The notes under the pieces are model-generated. The model did not search any database. It saw only the letters and a program-made list of their open reading frames with translations, and was not told the DNA's origin. A stretch of 64,000 bases of DNA from contig JAFRLH010000030.1 in assembly GCA_017431345.1 (NCBI GenBank), positions 49,014 to 113,013 on the forward strand, read 5' to 3'. This DNA is from Lachnospiraceae bacterium. Its GTDB lineage: Bacteria; Bacillota; Clostridia; Lachnospirales; Lachnospiraceae. A program made the translations under genes and the position numbers. Of the stretch, positions 18,617 to 27,374 are shown piece by piece. Each line of letters opens with the position of its first letter. Within the stretch, counting starts at the first letter, position 1.

Positions 18617-18892
18617 CATTTTCAGGCTATTGAATCAAAAAATACATCCTTATTATGCGCTGTAAAACCAGTTAGAGGTGATATGAGAGCCGGTTTTGTT
18701 CATATAAAAGCCTGTTATTCAGAAAATACATCCCTGAAAACAAATATTGAAATGATTTCCGGCAGTATAAGGGTGTAGTTTTTTAAAAAGAGATCTCAAA
18801 ATGAACAAACGGAAGCTTTTCGCCCGAATTTTGAACAAAAGATCAGAGGAAAAGGGTGTAAATTCGGAAAAGAAAGCCTGAAAATGAACAAA
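18611..18892. repeat. Repeat array 2: four 38-39 nt units, two forward and two inverted
   Basis: Units at 18611-18649 and 18695-18733 (forward), 18772-18809 and 18855-18892 (reverse). Geometry nearly equals array 1 (about 283 nt, unit period about 84), and all units share TTTGTTCAT and TACAyCC. The spacers differ from those of array 1. An extra TTTTGAACAAAA lies at 18830-18840 in the last spacer. Confidence 0.88.
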
Positions 18893-18904
18893 TGGTGTCG
18901 CAGT

Positions 18905-19034
18905 GAAAAACTGTCATCCTGAATGCGGTTCTGCCGCGTGAAGGATCCACCGCTTTGGACTTCGGCTTTTGTAAAGCTGCAATTTGAAGGGCGTGGATCC
19001 TTCGGCGTTTTGCGCCTCAGGATGACAGTTTTTT
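18905..19034. repeat. Long inverted-repeat element with TGTCATCCTGA ends
   Basis: AAAAACTGTCATCCTGA at 18906-18922 is complementary to TCAGGATGACAGTTTTT at 19017-19033. Inside, GAAGGATCCAC pairs with GTGGATCCTTC. The whole 130-base piece can fold as a branched hairpin with T-rich ends. It lies between two converging genes and could serve as a bidirectional terminator. The TGTCATCCTGA end sequence resembles repeats scattered in many Firmicute genomes. Confidence 0.75.
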
Positions 19035-19069
19035 ATATTGAAACAAGCATCAGAAAGAAAATTGAAGTT

Positions 19070-19741
19070 TCAGGATTGTTGATTGAAATACCGGCATAGA
19101 ACTTCCTTCGCTTCAAACCCGTCCCTGCACAGCGCAAAAAGCTGCGGCACAAGCTCTTCCGGTGGCTCGACCATATCAGGAATACAGATGACCGGAATGC
19201 CCGCAGCAATGGCAGCCTGCACGCCGTATTCGGAATCCTCAAATACTATTGCCTGCTCCGGAGAGACATCTGCTGCCTCGCAGCACCGCAGGAATACTTC
19301 CGGATCAGGTTTCCCTTTCGTGACCTGGTCGCCCCCTATGATGAAAGTGAAATAATCCGACAGCCCGGTCCCCTGCAGATAGACCTTCACCGTTTCCTCA
19401 TAAGACGAGGAAGCCACAACGCACGGAATGTCCAGTTCCTTCAGGTAACAGAGCAGTTCACGGATCCCGGGCTTTACGGCAAGACGGCCTTCCGCAGCCA
19501 TCTCCAGCATCCTGGGGCGGGCTTTGCTGATCACAGCGAGATAGGAGAGCTCCTTCCCGTATATGCTTTGCATGATCTGCTCTGTGTCCGGGAACCGCCG
19601 CCCGACTACCCGTTTATAATTCTCTTCCGTAAGCGTATATCCGTATTCCGCCATTACTTTGGCGATTTCATGCATATAGGAACGTTCGCTGTCAAAAAGC
19701 AGTCCGTCCATGTCAAAAATGAAAAGATGAGGCTGGATCAT
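19070..19741 (-). CDS. HAD-superfamily phosphatase / beta-phosphoglucomutase-like
   Basis: A 223-residue subfamily IA HAD enzyme. Motif I is D-M-D-G-L-L-F-D (nucleophile Asp10), motif II S-S near residue 112, motif III K-G-K-P-D-P near residue 142, and motif IV E-D-S near residue 164. A four-helix cap lies between motifs I and II, as in beta-phosphoglucomutase and 2-deoxyglucose-6-phosphatase. It removes or moves phosphate on a small metabolite. It is a single-gene unit converging on the repeat region; AGGGAGGACTTAG precedes the ATG. Confidence 0.85.
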   Translation of the reverse strand: MIQPHLFIFDMDGLLFDSERSYMHEIAKVMAEYGYTLTEENYKRVVGRRFPDTEQIMQSIYGKELSYLAVISKARPRMLEMAAEGRLAVKPGIRELLCYLKELDIPCVVASSSYEETVKVYLQGTGLSDYFTFIIGGDQVTKGKPDPEVFLRCCEAADVSPEQAIVFEDSEYGVQAAIAAGIPVICIPDMVEPPEELVPQLFALCRDGFEAKEVLCRYFNQQS

Positions 19742-19921
19742 GATCTAAGTCCTCCCTGAGACGTTATAAGATGTATTATTATCATAGCAGAATAGGAGTC
19801 CGCGGACAATATAAAAAAAGCGGAAGTTCCTGCAGTTGCCGGTTTCTGCCAAAAAGAGTACAATAAAACCGGGCCTGAAATCTTAAGATCATTGCAGGCC
19901 AAAAGGAGAGGGAAGCATACT

Positions 19922-20377
19922 GTGAAGGATAAATCAAATTATATTACCACGCAGGAACTGTGGGGGAAGCTTTTCACCGCCCGTTCTTCGGAAGATTATC
20001 TCCGGAATTACGGCAGTTCCCTGAAAATGCCTGCATTCAGTGAATATATCAAAACACTGTGTGAGAAAAGGGGAGAACGTCCGGAGACCGTGATCCGGAG
20101 GGCGGATCTGGATTCCTCCTACGGCCACCGGTTGTTTTCGGGAGAGCGCAATCCGTCCAGGGATACTGCGCTCAGACTGGCCTTCGCACTGGAACAGGAT
20201 TTTGACGGCGTCCAGCAGCTTCTTAAGTTTGCGAGAGCGACGGCGCTGCATCCGCGGGTCAAACGGGACGCCGTGATCGCTTACTGTCTGCATAATCATA
20301 AAACGCTGATGGATGTCCAGCAGATGCTTTACGATCATGGCATGCCAGTATTGGGAGCCGGAAGAAATGCTGTATGA
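19922..20377 (+). CDS. Small HTH-like protein paired with the kinase gene
   Basis: About 151 residues, starting at GTG 19922 with AAAAGGAGAGG at 19901-19911. The middle (residues 45-110) resembles an XRE-type helix-turn-helix: R-A-D-L-D-S-S-Y-G-H-R-L-F-S-G-E-R-N-P-S-R-D-T-A-L-R-L-A-F-A-L. It overlaps the kinase gene by 11 bases. Similar pairs of HTH protein and Ser/Thr kinase occur in Clostridia, and the kinase may act on this protein. That partnership is inferred from overlap. Confidence 0.65.
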   Translation: MKDKSNYITTQELWGKLFTARSSEDYLRNYGSSLKMPAFSEYIKTLCEKRGERPETVIRRADLDSSYGHRLFSGERNPSRDTALRLAFALEQDFDGVQQLLKFARATALHPRVKRDAVIAYCLHNHKTLMDVQQMLYDHGMPVLGAGRNAV

Positions 20378-21749
20378 AGAACTGTTCAGGGAACTGATGG
20401 ATTCGTACGATCATGCAGAGTACCCGCCGGGCTTCCCGGAAAAATACTGCATTACGGAATGCCTTTCGGAAGGATACGGGATCATCACTTTTGTGGTCCG
20501 GGATAGAACGGGGCAGGATTATATTGCGAAATGTTATGACCGGTCCCTGTGGACGATCACAGACAACAGCCGTCTGCTTGACGGCCTGGATCACCCGGGA
20601 CTTCCGAAACAGACTGCGTCATTCATCAATGAAAATGTATTTATTACTGTGCGGGAATATATCGAAGGCGTCCCGCTCAGCCGTTACGCACAGGAAAAAG
20701 ATCTTTCGAGAGAAGAGATCGTAAAGATCTGCATGGACCTTTGTGATATCCTTGCGTATCTGCACCACCGCGAGGAACCGATCATCCACCGGGACATCAA
20801 ACCGCAGAATATTATTATCCGTCCGGACGGAGGCGTCTCCCTGATCGATTTTGATATTGCCCGTGTGTACCGCAGCGGCAATGATACGGATACCGTGTTC
20901 TTCGGTACGCCTGCCTATGCGCCGCCTGAACAGTACGGCTTTTCACAGACGGATGCCAGAGCGGACATTTATGCCCTCGGTATCATGCTCCGCTGGCTTC
21001 TGACCGGCAGCACAAAAGAGAATAAAAATATCCGGATCTACCGGCCGCTCGCGAAGATCATCCGTAAATGTACGGCGTTCGCTCCTAAAGAGCGCTTTGC
21101 GGATGTGTTGCAGGTAAGATCTGCACTTCTGGCGGCAAACCCGAAGTCACAGGGGCTCCGTCTGGCAGGAGTGATCCTCTGCGCGGTATTGGGAGCCGGC
21201 GCATTGACTTACGGCGGCGTCGGTCTGTACCGATACCTTACCTACTCGCCGTTTACGGAAGACGCGGTACCGGCTTTTACGTCTGATGCAGAGCGTATAT
21301 CAGACGCTGTAGCTTATATGAAAGACAAATACGGAACATCCATGTTCGATGAGACAGAGGCGATTGCTACGGTAGGGGATCTGCGCGCCGCTATGATCGA
21401 TCTGTACGGTTTGGACCGGGATTATGTATACGGGATCAATGAGGATATGCCGCAGGAAAATGATGCTTACTTCCTGCCCTGGGGCTGGGAAGACGGGCAG
21501 ACGCTTGACCGCGATGTGGCGGTATACGCAGCCGTCAAAGTACATGATCCGTCGATTGTTGCAGACTGGTCGAGCCTGAAGGATGACAATGGTTTTTATC
21601 CCGGCGCACGTGTTGCCGTGGCTTTCGCGGAGGAATACGGCATTATGACCGGCGCGAATCATCCGGGAGACATTCCGATGGGCGAACTGGCGGTGATCCT
21701 CGCCAATGCGGACAGAGTGTTTGAAGCGGCTGACGAAACCGGAAGATAG
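20367..21749 (+). CDS. Membrane-anchored Ser/Thr protein kinase with extracellular C-terminal domain
   Basis: About 460 residues. The kinase domain covers residues 30-250: Y-I-A-K with the ATP lysine, I-H-R-D-I-K-P-Q-N catalytic loop, D-F-D in place of the usual D-F-G, G-T-P-A-Y-A-P-P-E activation segment and D-I-Y-A-L-G. One membrane helix (about residues 256-280) is followed by an outer domain of about 170 residues whose repeats loosely recall S-layer homology modules (A-Y-M-K-D-K-Y-G near 310 and A-F-A-E-E-Y-G-I-M near 425). ATG 20367 overlaps the HTH gene. A terminator follows. Confidence 0.82.
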   Translation: MLYEELFRELMDSYDHAEYPPGFPEKYCITECLSEGYGIITFVVRDRTGQDYIAKCYDRSLWTITDNSRLLDGLDHPGLPKQTASFINENVFITVREYIEGVPLSRYAQEKDLSREEIVKICMDLCDILAYLHHREEPIIHRDIKPQNIIIRPDGGVSLIDFDIARVYRSGNDTDTVFFGTPAYAPPEQYGFSQTDARADIYALGIMLRWLLTGSTKENKNIRIYRPLAKIIRKCTAFAPKERFADVLQVRSALLAANPKSQGLRLAGVILCAVLGAGALTYGGVGLYRYLTYSPFTEDAVPAFTSDAERISDAVAYMKDKYGTSMFDETEAIATVGDLRAAMIDLYGLDRDYVYGINEDMPQENDAYFLPWGWEDGQTLDRDVAVYAAVKVHDPSIVADWSSLKDDNGFYPGARVAVAFAEEYGIMTGANHPGDIPMGELAVILANADRVFEAADETGR

Positions 21750-21772
21750 GCGGAATTGTTTTATAGACAGCA

Positions 21773-21799
21773 AAGTGGTCTGACAGACCACTTTTTTTA
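21773..21799 (+). terminator. Terminator after the kinase gene
   Basis: A 10-bp stem (AAAGTGGTCT / AGACCACTTT) with a GAC loop, then a T run. Confidence 0.92.
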
Positions 21800-21904
21800 A
21801 TGCCTGACATGTTAAAATACTACAAGAGAAAAACAGCAGACCGCTGTGCATCCCCGATCTGCCGATCGTAAAAGCTGCAATATTTTTACACAGGAGGAAG
21901 AAGA

Positions 21905-22678
21905 ATGAAACGTTTTATTACAGCAGTATCTGTACTTGCCGTCATCGCATCCCTGGCAGTACTGCCTGCCGGAGCACAGGCCGCTTCCAAAAAGAAATCG
22001 GTCTATGTGATATCGTCCATATCCGTAACGGAGGGCGGAAAGAAGACGTCCATCAAGCCGACCTATAGAACAGACGGACTTCTTAAGAAGCTCAAAAGGG
22101 AATTAAAGGATGAATCCTGGACGGAATCTTTTTCTTACGGGAAAAAAGGAAGGATCATAAAACACACAGAGAAGATCCTTTCCGGCAGCCATAAAGGCAT
22201 GGGTACAACGATCGAGTACACATGGAAAGGCGGCAGGCTTACCAAAAAGGTCGAACTTTATTCCGAAGGCGATTCCGGCACGACCACCTATACATACGAT
22301 TCCAAAGGACGTATCGCATCTTCGTCGAACGGGTTCGAAGTGATGAAATACACCTATAAGAAAGGCCATGTGGTCAAAGCCACAGGCGATCATATTAAAT
22401 ACAGTGCCACGCTGGATCCCAAGGGCAATGTAAAGAAATGGAACAGGAAATATGACGGTCAAAAGATCGGTTATTACAACGCAAAGATCACCTATAAATC
22501 TGGAAGGGTCAAAAAACTGACGAGAACATTCAAGGCAAATCCCATGCAGGAGAAGGAACAGAAACAGACATTTACTTTTAAGTATAAGAAGAAAAGCGTT
22601 CCGAAATCACTTGTGGATAAGATCGCGGACCAGCAGTGGAAGCTTACCAACGAGCCTGCAGATTCCTTTGCCTGGTGA
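21905..22678 (+). CDS. Secreted protein with YD-like repeats
   Basis: A 257-residue protein with a clear signal peptide (hydrophobic residues 6-20, cleavage near A-Q-A-A, residue 27). The mature part is lysine-rich with strand-turn repeats such as Y-T-Y-D-S-K-G-R-I, Y-T-Y-K-K-G-H-V and I-T-Y-K-S-G-R-V, which look like short RHS/YD-type beta repeats. Function unknown; it probably works at the cell surface. GGAGG precedes ATG 21905. Confidence 0.7.
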   Translation: MKRFITAVSVLAVIASLAVLPAGAQAASKKKSVYVISSISVTEGGKKTSIKPTYRTDGLLKKLKRELKDESWTESFSYGKKGRIIKHTEKILSGSHKGMGTTIEYTWKGGRLTKKVELYSEGDSGTTTYTYDSKGRIASSSNGFEVMKYTYKKGHVVKATGDHIKYSATLDPKGNVKKWNRKYDGQKIGYYNAKITYKSGRVKKLTRTFKANPMQEKEQKQTFTFKYKKKSVPKSLVDKIADQQWKLTNEPADSFAW

Positions 22679-22723
22679 ACCGGCCCTGACGGGCAGAATA
22701 CAGTATTTACGCAATAGGGAAGA

Positions 22724-22756
22724 GGAGCTTGTCCGGGCGGGGGGCAGGCTCTTTTT
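22724..22756 (+). terminator. Terminator after the secreted YD-repeat gene
   Basis: GAGCTTGTCC pairs with GGGGCAGGCTC (ten pairs including two G-U), followed by six T. Confidence 0.8.
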
Positions 22757-22917
22757 TCATGCCGTCTGAAGTCCCCTTTTTCCTTTTCCTTCCTTCCAAA
22801 ATATGATATGATACCTATACTGTAAAACAATGTGATAAATTAAGCGGATAAACGGATTTCAAAACTGTTCCCGGCGGGATCCGCTTAGATGCTGTATAAC
22901 GGAAAGAGTCGATCCTG

Positions 22918-25572
22918 ATGAAAAAATTAATGGCAATAGACGGACACAGTATCCTGAACAGAGCTTTCTACGGCATGCCTCCGCTGACGAACTCTGCAGG
23001 AGTACATACAAATGCAGTATTCGGCTTTATGAACACCCTGCTCATGCTTCTGGATGAAGAAAAGCCGGATTATCTTGTCGTGACATTTGACAGGAAAGAG
23101 CCTACCTTCCGTCACGATCTGTTCCCGGAATACAAAGGGACCAGAAAAGGCATGCCGGAAGAACTTCACGAACAGGTCCCGATCATAAAGGAACTGATCG
23201 CAGCCTGCGGCATCCCGGTGTTTGAACTGCCGGGGTATGAAGCGGACGATATTATGGGAACGCTGAGACGCCTGGCGGAGGAAGCGGGGCTGGAAGTCAC
23301 GCTTGTGTCCGGGGACAGGGATCTGCTGCAGCTGGCCACGGAAAAGACCCGTATCCGTATTCCGAAGACGAAAGCAGGCAAGACTGTTACCGAGAACTAT
23401 TATGCAGAAGATGTGAAGGCAGCTTACGGTGTTACACCGAAGGAATTTATTGACGTGAAGGCGCTGATGGGAGATACCTCCGACAATATCCCCGGTGTGC
23501 CGGGCATCGGAGAAAAGACCGCCACAGCCCTGATTCAGAAATATCACAGTCTGGAAGGAATCAAAGCGAATCTTGAAGAAGTAAAACCGCCGCGCGCGAA
23601 AAACATGCTGACAGAGCATTTTGATATGGCGGAAATGAGCCGGAAGCTGGCTGAGATCTGCGATACCGCACCGATCGAATTCGATCCGGAAAAGGCGGCG
23701 TATTCATCGATCTTTACAAAAGAAGCCTATGAGCTGATCGCGAAGCTCGAACTGAAGAAACTGATGAAGCGGTTCGAGGCGGAAGCTTCTGATGAAGAAC
23801 TCACAGGTGCTGACACCCGTGCGCATTCCATCCTGTATATTTATGACGGGAAACAGCTTGGGAAAATTAAAAAGCGCCTGAAGAACGGCTGTGACAGCAG
23901 CATCCTGCTTCTCTATGAGCCTGCGCCTTCATTCGAAGGAGAAGAGGAAGAGAAAAAGGCAAAAAAGAAAAAGGAAAAGACCCTGGCCGGCGCCGCAGTG
24001 AGATGCTCCGGACGGGAAGAGACCTGGGCTCTGTATTTCCAGGATGACTGTTATGACAATCTGCACAGGGAAGATATATCAGCCTTCCTGCAGGAAGTGA
24101 TTGCTGCTTCAAAGAGAGTCATTACGATGGATCTGAAAACGATCCTTCATGAATTTGATATCCCGGAGAATGAGAAGATCCTGGATGCAGGCGTGGCAGC
24201 CTATCTGCTGAATCCGCTGAAAAGCGCTTATGATATCATGGACATTTCCGCGGAATTTCTGGATGACACCACTCCCGTCACGGAGGAAACACAGGGAGCG
24301 GATATCCTTTTTGCCGCAGCAGACGCAGTCACTGAAAAGCTGCAGGAAAAAGGCATGCTTGCTCTGTACAGAGATATCGAGATGCCGCTCATTTATTCGC
24401 TTTATCATATGGAAAAAGCCGGGATCCGTGTAAAGAGGGATGCGCTGAAGGAATACGGAGACAACCTGACCGGCAGTATTGTGCAGCTCGAATCGGAGAT
24501 CCATGCGCTTGCCGGACATGCTTTCAATATCAATTCACCAAAGCAGCTGGGAGAGATCCTTTTTGAAGAATTGAAACTTCCTTACGCGAAGAAGACAAAG
24601 ACAGGCTATTCCACCAATGTCGACGTGATGGAGAAGCTGAAGGAGATCCATCCGATCGCGGAAAAAGTACTTTCCTACCGCACGCTGGCAAAACTGAAAT
24701 CCACTTATGCGGACGGCCTGGCGGTCTTTATCGGGGAAGATGAACGGATCCACGGTCATTTCAACCAGACAATCACTGCTACGGGCAGGATCAGCTCGAC
24801 CGACCCGAACCTGCAGAATATCCCCGTCCGGATGGAACTCGGCCGCGCGATCAGGAAAGTCTTCGTCCCGGAAGACGGCTGTATTTTCATTGACGCCGAC
24901 TATTCCCAGATCGAACTCCGGGTACTGGCTCATATGTCCGGCGATGAGAAGCTGATCGAAGCCTATAATCAGGATCAGGATATTCACCGGATCACAGCTT
25001 CGCAGGTATTCCACATTCCGTTCGAGGAAGTCACGCCGGAGATGCGCCGTAATGCGAAAGCAGTCAATTTCGGCATCGTTTACGGCATCAGCGCGTTCGG
25101 GCTGAGCGAAGATCTGAGTATCACTAGGAAAGAAGCCAGTGAATATATTGAACGCTACTTTGAGACATATCCGCAGGTAAAGGCGTATCTGGATGCACTC
25201 GTTGCCCGCGGAAAGAAGCTGGGCTACGTCAGAACGCTTTACGGCCGGATCCGGCCGATCCCGGAACTGAAAGCTTCGAATTTCATGCAGCGCCAGTTCG
25301 GCGAGCGTGTGGCGATGAATTCCCCGATCCAGGGCACCGCTGCGGATATCATGAAGATCGCCATGATCAGAGTGGACAGAGCGCTCAGGGAAGCGGGACT
25401 GAAGGCGAGGATCGTACTCCAGGTACATGATGAACTGCTGCTGGAAGTACCGGAAGCGGAAAAGGAGCAGGCGGAAGCGATCCTGTACCGCGAGATGCAT
25501 CAGGCTGCGGAACTGAAAGTGCCGCTTGAGGTGGCAGTCAGTGCAGGACACACATGGTTCGAAACAAAGTAG
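22918..25572 (+). CDS. polA: DNA polymerase I
   Basis: An 884-residue enzyme. An N-terminal 5'-3' exonuclease (residues 1-290, with D-R-D and G-D-T-S-D-N-I-P-G-V-P-G-I-G-E-K-T) is followed by a degenerate 3'-5' exonuclease domain (about 300-470), with the acidic catalytic residues not evident, as in many Firmicutes. The polymerase domain has motif A D-Y-S-Q-I-E-L-R, motif B R-R-N-A-K-A-V-N-F-G-I-V-Y-G and motif C H-D-E-L. It fills gaps and removes primers in replication and repair. A lysine/glutamate-rich insert lies near residues 342-360. It is first in the polA-coaE-MBL run. Confidence 0.97.
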   Translation: MKKLMAIDGHSILNRAFYGMPPLTNSAGVHTNAVFGFMNTLLMLLDEEKPDYLVVTFDRKEPTFRHDLFPEYKGTRKGMPEELHEQVPIIKELIAACGIPVFELPGYEADDIMGTLRRLAEEAGLEVTLVSGDRDLLQLATEKTRIRIPKTKAGKTVTENYYAEDVKAAYGVTPKEFIDVKALMGDTSDNIPGVPGIGEKTATALIQKYHSLEGIKANLEEVKPPRAKNMLTEHFDMAEMSRKLAEICDTAPIEFDPEKAAYSSIFTKEAYELIAKLELKKLMKRFEAEASDEELTGADTRAHSILYIYDGKQLGKIKKRLKNGCDSSILLLYEPAPSFEGEEEEKKAKKKKEKTLAGAAVRCSGREETWALYFQDDCYDNLHREDISAFLQEVIAASKRVITMDLKTILHEFDIPENEKILDAGVAAYLLNPLKSAYDIMDISAEFLDDTTPVTEETQGADILFAAADAVTEKLQEKGMLALYRDIEMPLIYSLYHMEKAGIRVKRDALKEYGDNLTGSIVQLESEIHALAGHAFNINSPKQLGEILFEELKLPYAKKTKTGYSTNVDVMEKLKEIHPIAEKVLSYRTLAKLKSTYADGLAVFIGEDERIHGHFNQTITATGRISSTDPNLQNIPVRMELGRAIRKVFVPEDGCIFIDADYSQIELRVLAHMSGDEKLIEAYNQDQDIHRITASQVFHIPFEEVTPEMRRNAKAVNFGIVYGISAFGLSEDLSITRKEASEYIERYFETYPQVKAYLDALVARGKKLGYVRTLYGRIRPIPELKASNFMQRQFGERVAMNSPIQGTAADIMKIAMIRVDRALREAGLKARIVLQVHDELLLEVPEAEKEQAEAILYREMHQAAELKVPLEVAVSAGHTWFETK

Positions 25573-25619
25573 AGATCTGGCTTGGGGGATCCGCCCCGCA
25601 AAAAGATTGGATGTGTGCA

Positions 25620-26261
25620 ATGAAAAGAGTCATAGGGATCACAGGAGGCGTCGGCAGCGGAAAGAGCGTTGTTCTCGGTATCCTGAAAAAGGATTACCGC
25701 GCGCAGGTGATCGAAGCCGATATCGTAGCGAAGGAACTGATGATGCCGGGAAAACCAGGGTATGAAGGCATCCGAAAAGAGTGGGGAGAGAAGTATTTCG
25801 CCCCGGACGGAACGATCGATAAAGACAAACTGGGCACTGCACTCTATTACTGTCCGGACTTCAGGCTGCGGCTGAACGCCATCATTCATCCGCTGGTCCG
25901 CGATGAAGTGGCGGCCAGGATCAAAAGGAGCCGGCGCAGCATTATCGCTTATGAAGCGGCGCTTCCGGAAGCTGCCCGGATGGACGAACTGTGTGATGAG
26001 ATCTGGTATATCCACGTACCGGAACGGGACAGGATCCGGAGGCTTATGGAAGGCCGCGGCTACACGGAGAATAAGTGCAGGAGTATTCTGGCAGCGCAGC
26101 CGCCCGAATATGTCTATATAAATATGGCTGCGCATGTGATCGACAACAGGGGAAGTCTGGAAGAAACGGCTGCGCAGATCAAAGTCGCAATGGATCCGGA
26201 GGGAGATCATCCGCGCGTCGGGAAAGTGCTTCTGATGCGCGATATGAGGAAAGCAGATTGA
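25620..26261 (+). CDS. coaE: Dephospho-CoA kinase
   Basis: About 213 residues with the P-loop G-G-V-G-S-G-K-S near residues 8-15, E-A-D near residue 36 and the lid region R-D-R-I-R-R near residue 138. It phosphorylates dephospho-CoA, the last step of coenzyme A synthesis. The frame is open upstream to 25554, but ATG 25620 gives the family-typical M-K-R-V-I-G-I-T-G start; ATG 25611 is possible. It lies directly behind polA, a common Firmicute arrangement, and overlaps the next gene by four bases. Confidence 0.9.
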   Translation: MKRVIGITGGVGSGKSVVLGILKKDYRAQVIEADIVAKELMMPGKPGYEGIRKEWGEKYFAPDGTIDKDKLGTALYYCPDFRLRLNAIIHPLVRDEVAARIKRSRRSIIAYEAALPEAARMDELCDEIWYIHVPERDRIRRLMEGRGYTENKCRSILAAQPPEYVYINMAAHVIDNRGSLEETAAQIKVAMDPEGDHPRVGKVLLMRDMRKAD

Positions 26262-27055
26262 GATTCTTAAGCATTTCGAGCGGAAGCTCGGGCAACTGTA
26301 TATATGTGGGAAATGACACGGATCATTTCCTGATCGATGACGGCATACCGGGAAAACGGGTCCTGGAGGGACTGCATTCCATCGGGCTGGGACCGGAGGA
26401 CCTGACCGGCATCCTGATCACCCATGAACATTCGGACCATATCAAGGGTCTGGGAGTGCTCCTGAGAAAATGCGAGATTCCGGTCTATGCCACGGCAGGT
26501 ACGATAGACAGCATGCTCTCCTGCGGACAGCTTGGCCGTGTAAATGAGGAGCTGTTTCATCCGATCAGGAGCGATCAGGATCTTTCGCTCGGGAGTATGA
26601 TGATCCATCCGTTCTCCGTCCCGCATGACGCGGCGGATCCGGTCGCCTACAGGCTGACGGACGGGAAAAAGCGTCTTGCCGTGATCACCGATCTGGGAGA
26701 ATATGACGGGCGCATTACCGGAGAACTGAACGGCCTGGATATGGTCATGGTGGAAGCCAATCATGATATCCGGATGCTGCAGCTCGGCCCGTATCCGTAC
26801 CCGCTGAAGACCAGGATCCTCGGAAGCCGGGGGCATCTCTGCAATGAAGCCGCCGGGCAGCTGATCTCGGAAATCCTGCACGACGGGATAAAACATATCG
26901 TGCTCGGCCATCTGAGCAAGGAGAACAACTATCCGCTGCTGGCGGAAGAGACCGTAAAGCTGGAGATCGACGGCAGCGACAATGAATACAAAGCCTCTGA
27001 TTTTCCGCTGGATGTCGCCCCCCGCGACGTCTGCGGAAAAGTATACGAAATATAA
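26258..27055 (+). CDS. MBL-fold metallohydrolase (YycJ/WalJ-like)
   Basis: About 265 residues. The metallo-beta-lactamase motif is T-H-E-H-S-D-H-I near residue 50. The N-terminal M-R-F-L-S-I-S-S-G-S-S-G-N matches the YycJ/WalJ group of exonuclease-like hydrolases. The start is TTG 26258: AGGAAAG lies at 26247-26253, and the codon overlaps the coaE stop. Upstream ATG codons in the open frame lie deep in coaE. It probably acts on nucleic acid in coordination with replication or repair. Confidence 0.85.
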   Translation: MRFLSISSGSSGNCIYVGNDTDHFLIDDGIPGKRVLEGLHSIGLGPEDLTGILITHEHSDHIKGLGVLLRKCEIPVYATAGTIDSMLSCGQLGRVNEELFHPIRSDQDLSLGSMMIHPFSVPHDAADPVAYRLTDGKKRLAVITDLGEYDGRITGELNGLDMVMVEANHDIRMLQLGPYPYPLKTRILGSRGHLCNEAAGQLISEILHDGIKHIVLGHLSKENNYPLLAEETVKLEIDGSDNEYKASDFPLDVAPRDVCGKVYEI

Positions 27056-27081
27056 AAAAGGAAATGCCGAAAGGGGTTATC

Positions 27082-27354
27082 ATGGAAAGAACAATCATCA
27101 CAGTCACCGGAAAAGACACCGTAGGCATCATCGCCTCCGTCTGCACTTATCTCGCCGACAACCAGGTCAATATCCTGAACATCTCCCAGACCATCGTGGA
27201 CGGCTTTTTTAACATGATGATGGTCGTTGACGTTTCGGGGTCGGCCAAATCCCATGGCGAACTTGCAGGCGGCCTGTCAGAGATCGGCGAGAGGATCGGC
27301 GTGAAGATCCTCTGTCAGAAGGAAGAAATATTCACGAAGATGCACCGCATCTGA
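27082..27354 (+). CDS. ACT-domain protein (UPF0237 family)
   Basis: A 90-residue stand-alone ACT domain: [12 protein letters not shown] near the start, then [15 protein letters not shown] domains bind amino acids. GAAAGGGG precedes ATG 27082 (ATG 27064 lacks a site). It is followed 20 bases later by the UPF0210 gene, its constant genomic partner, and presumably senses a ligand for it. Confidence 0.88.
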   Translation: MERTIITVTGKDTVGIIASVCTYLADNQVNILNISQTIVDGFFNMMMVVDVSGSAKSHGELAGGLSEIGERIGVKILCQKEEIFTKMHRI

Positions 27355-27374
27355 TGCTTCCGGAGGGAACTGTC

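Noticed and set aside
17481-18892. The spaced 39-nt repeats as a CRISPR array
   Set aside because: Half of the units are inverted, units vary in the middle, there are only four per array and no cas gene is near.
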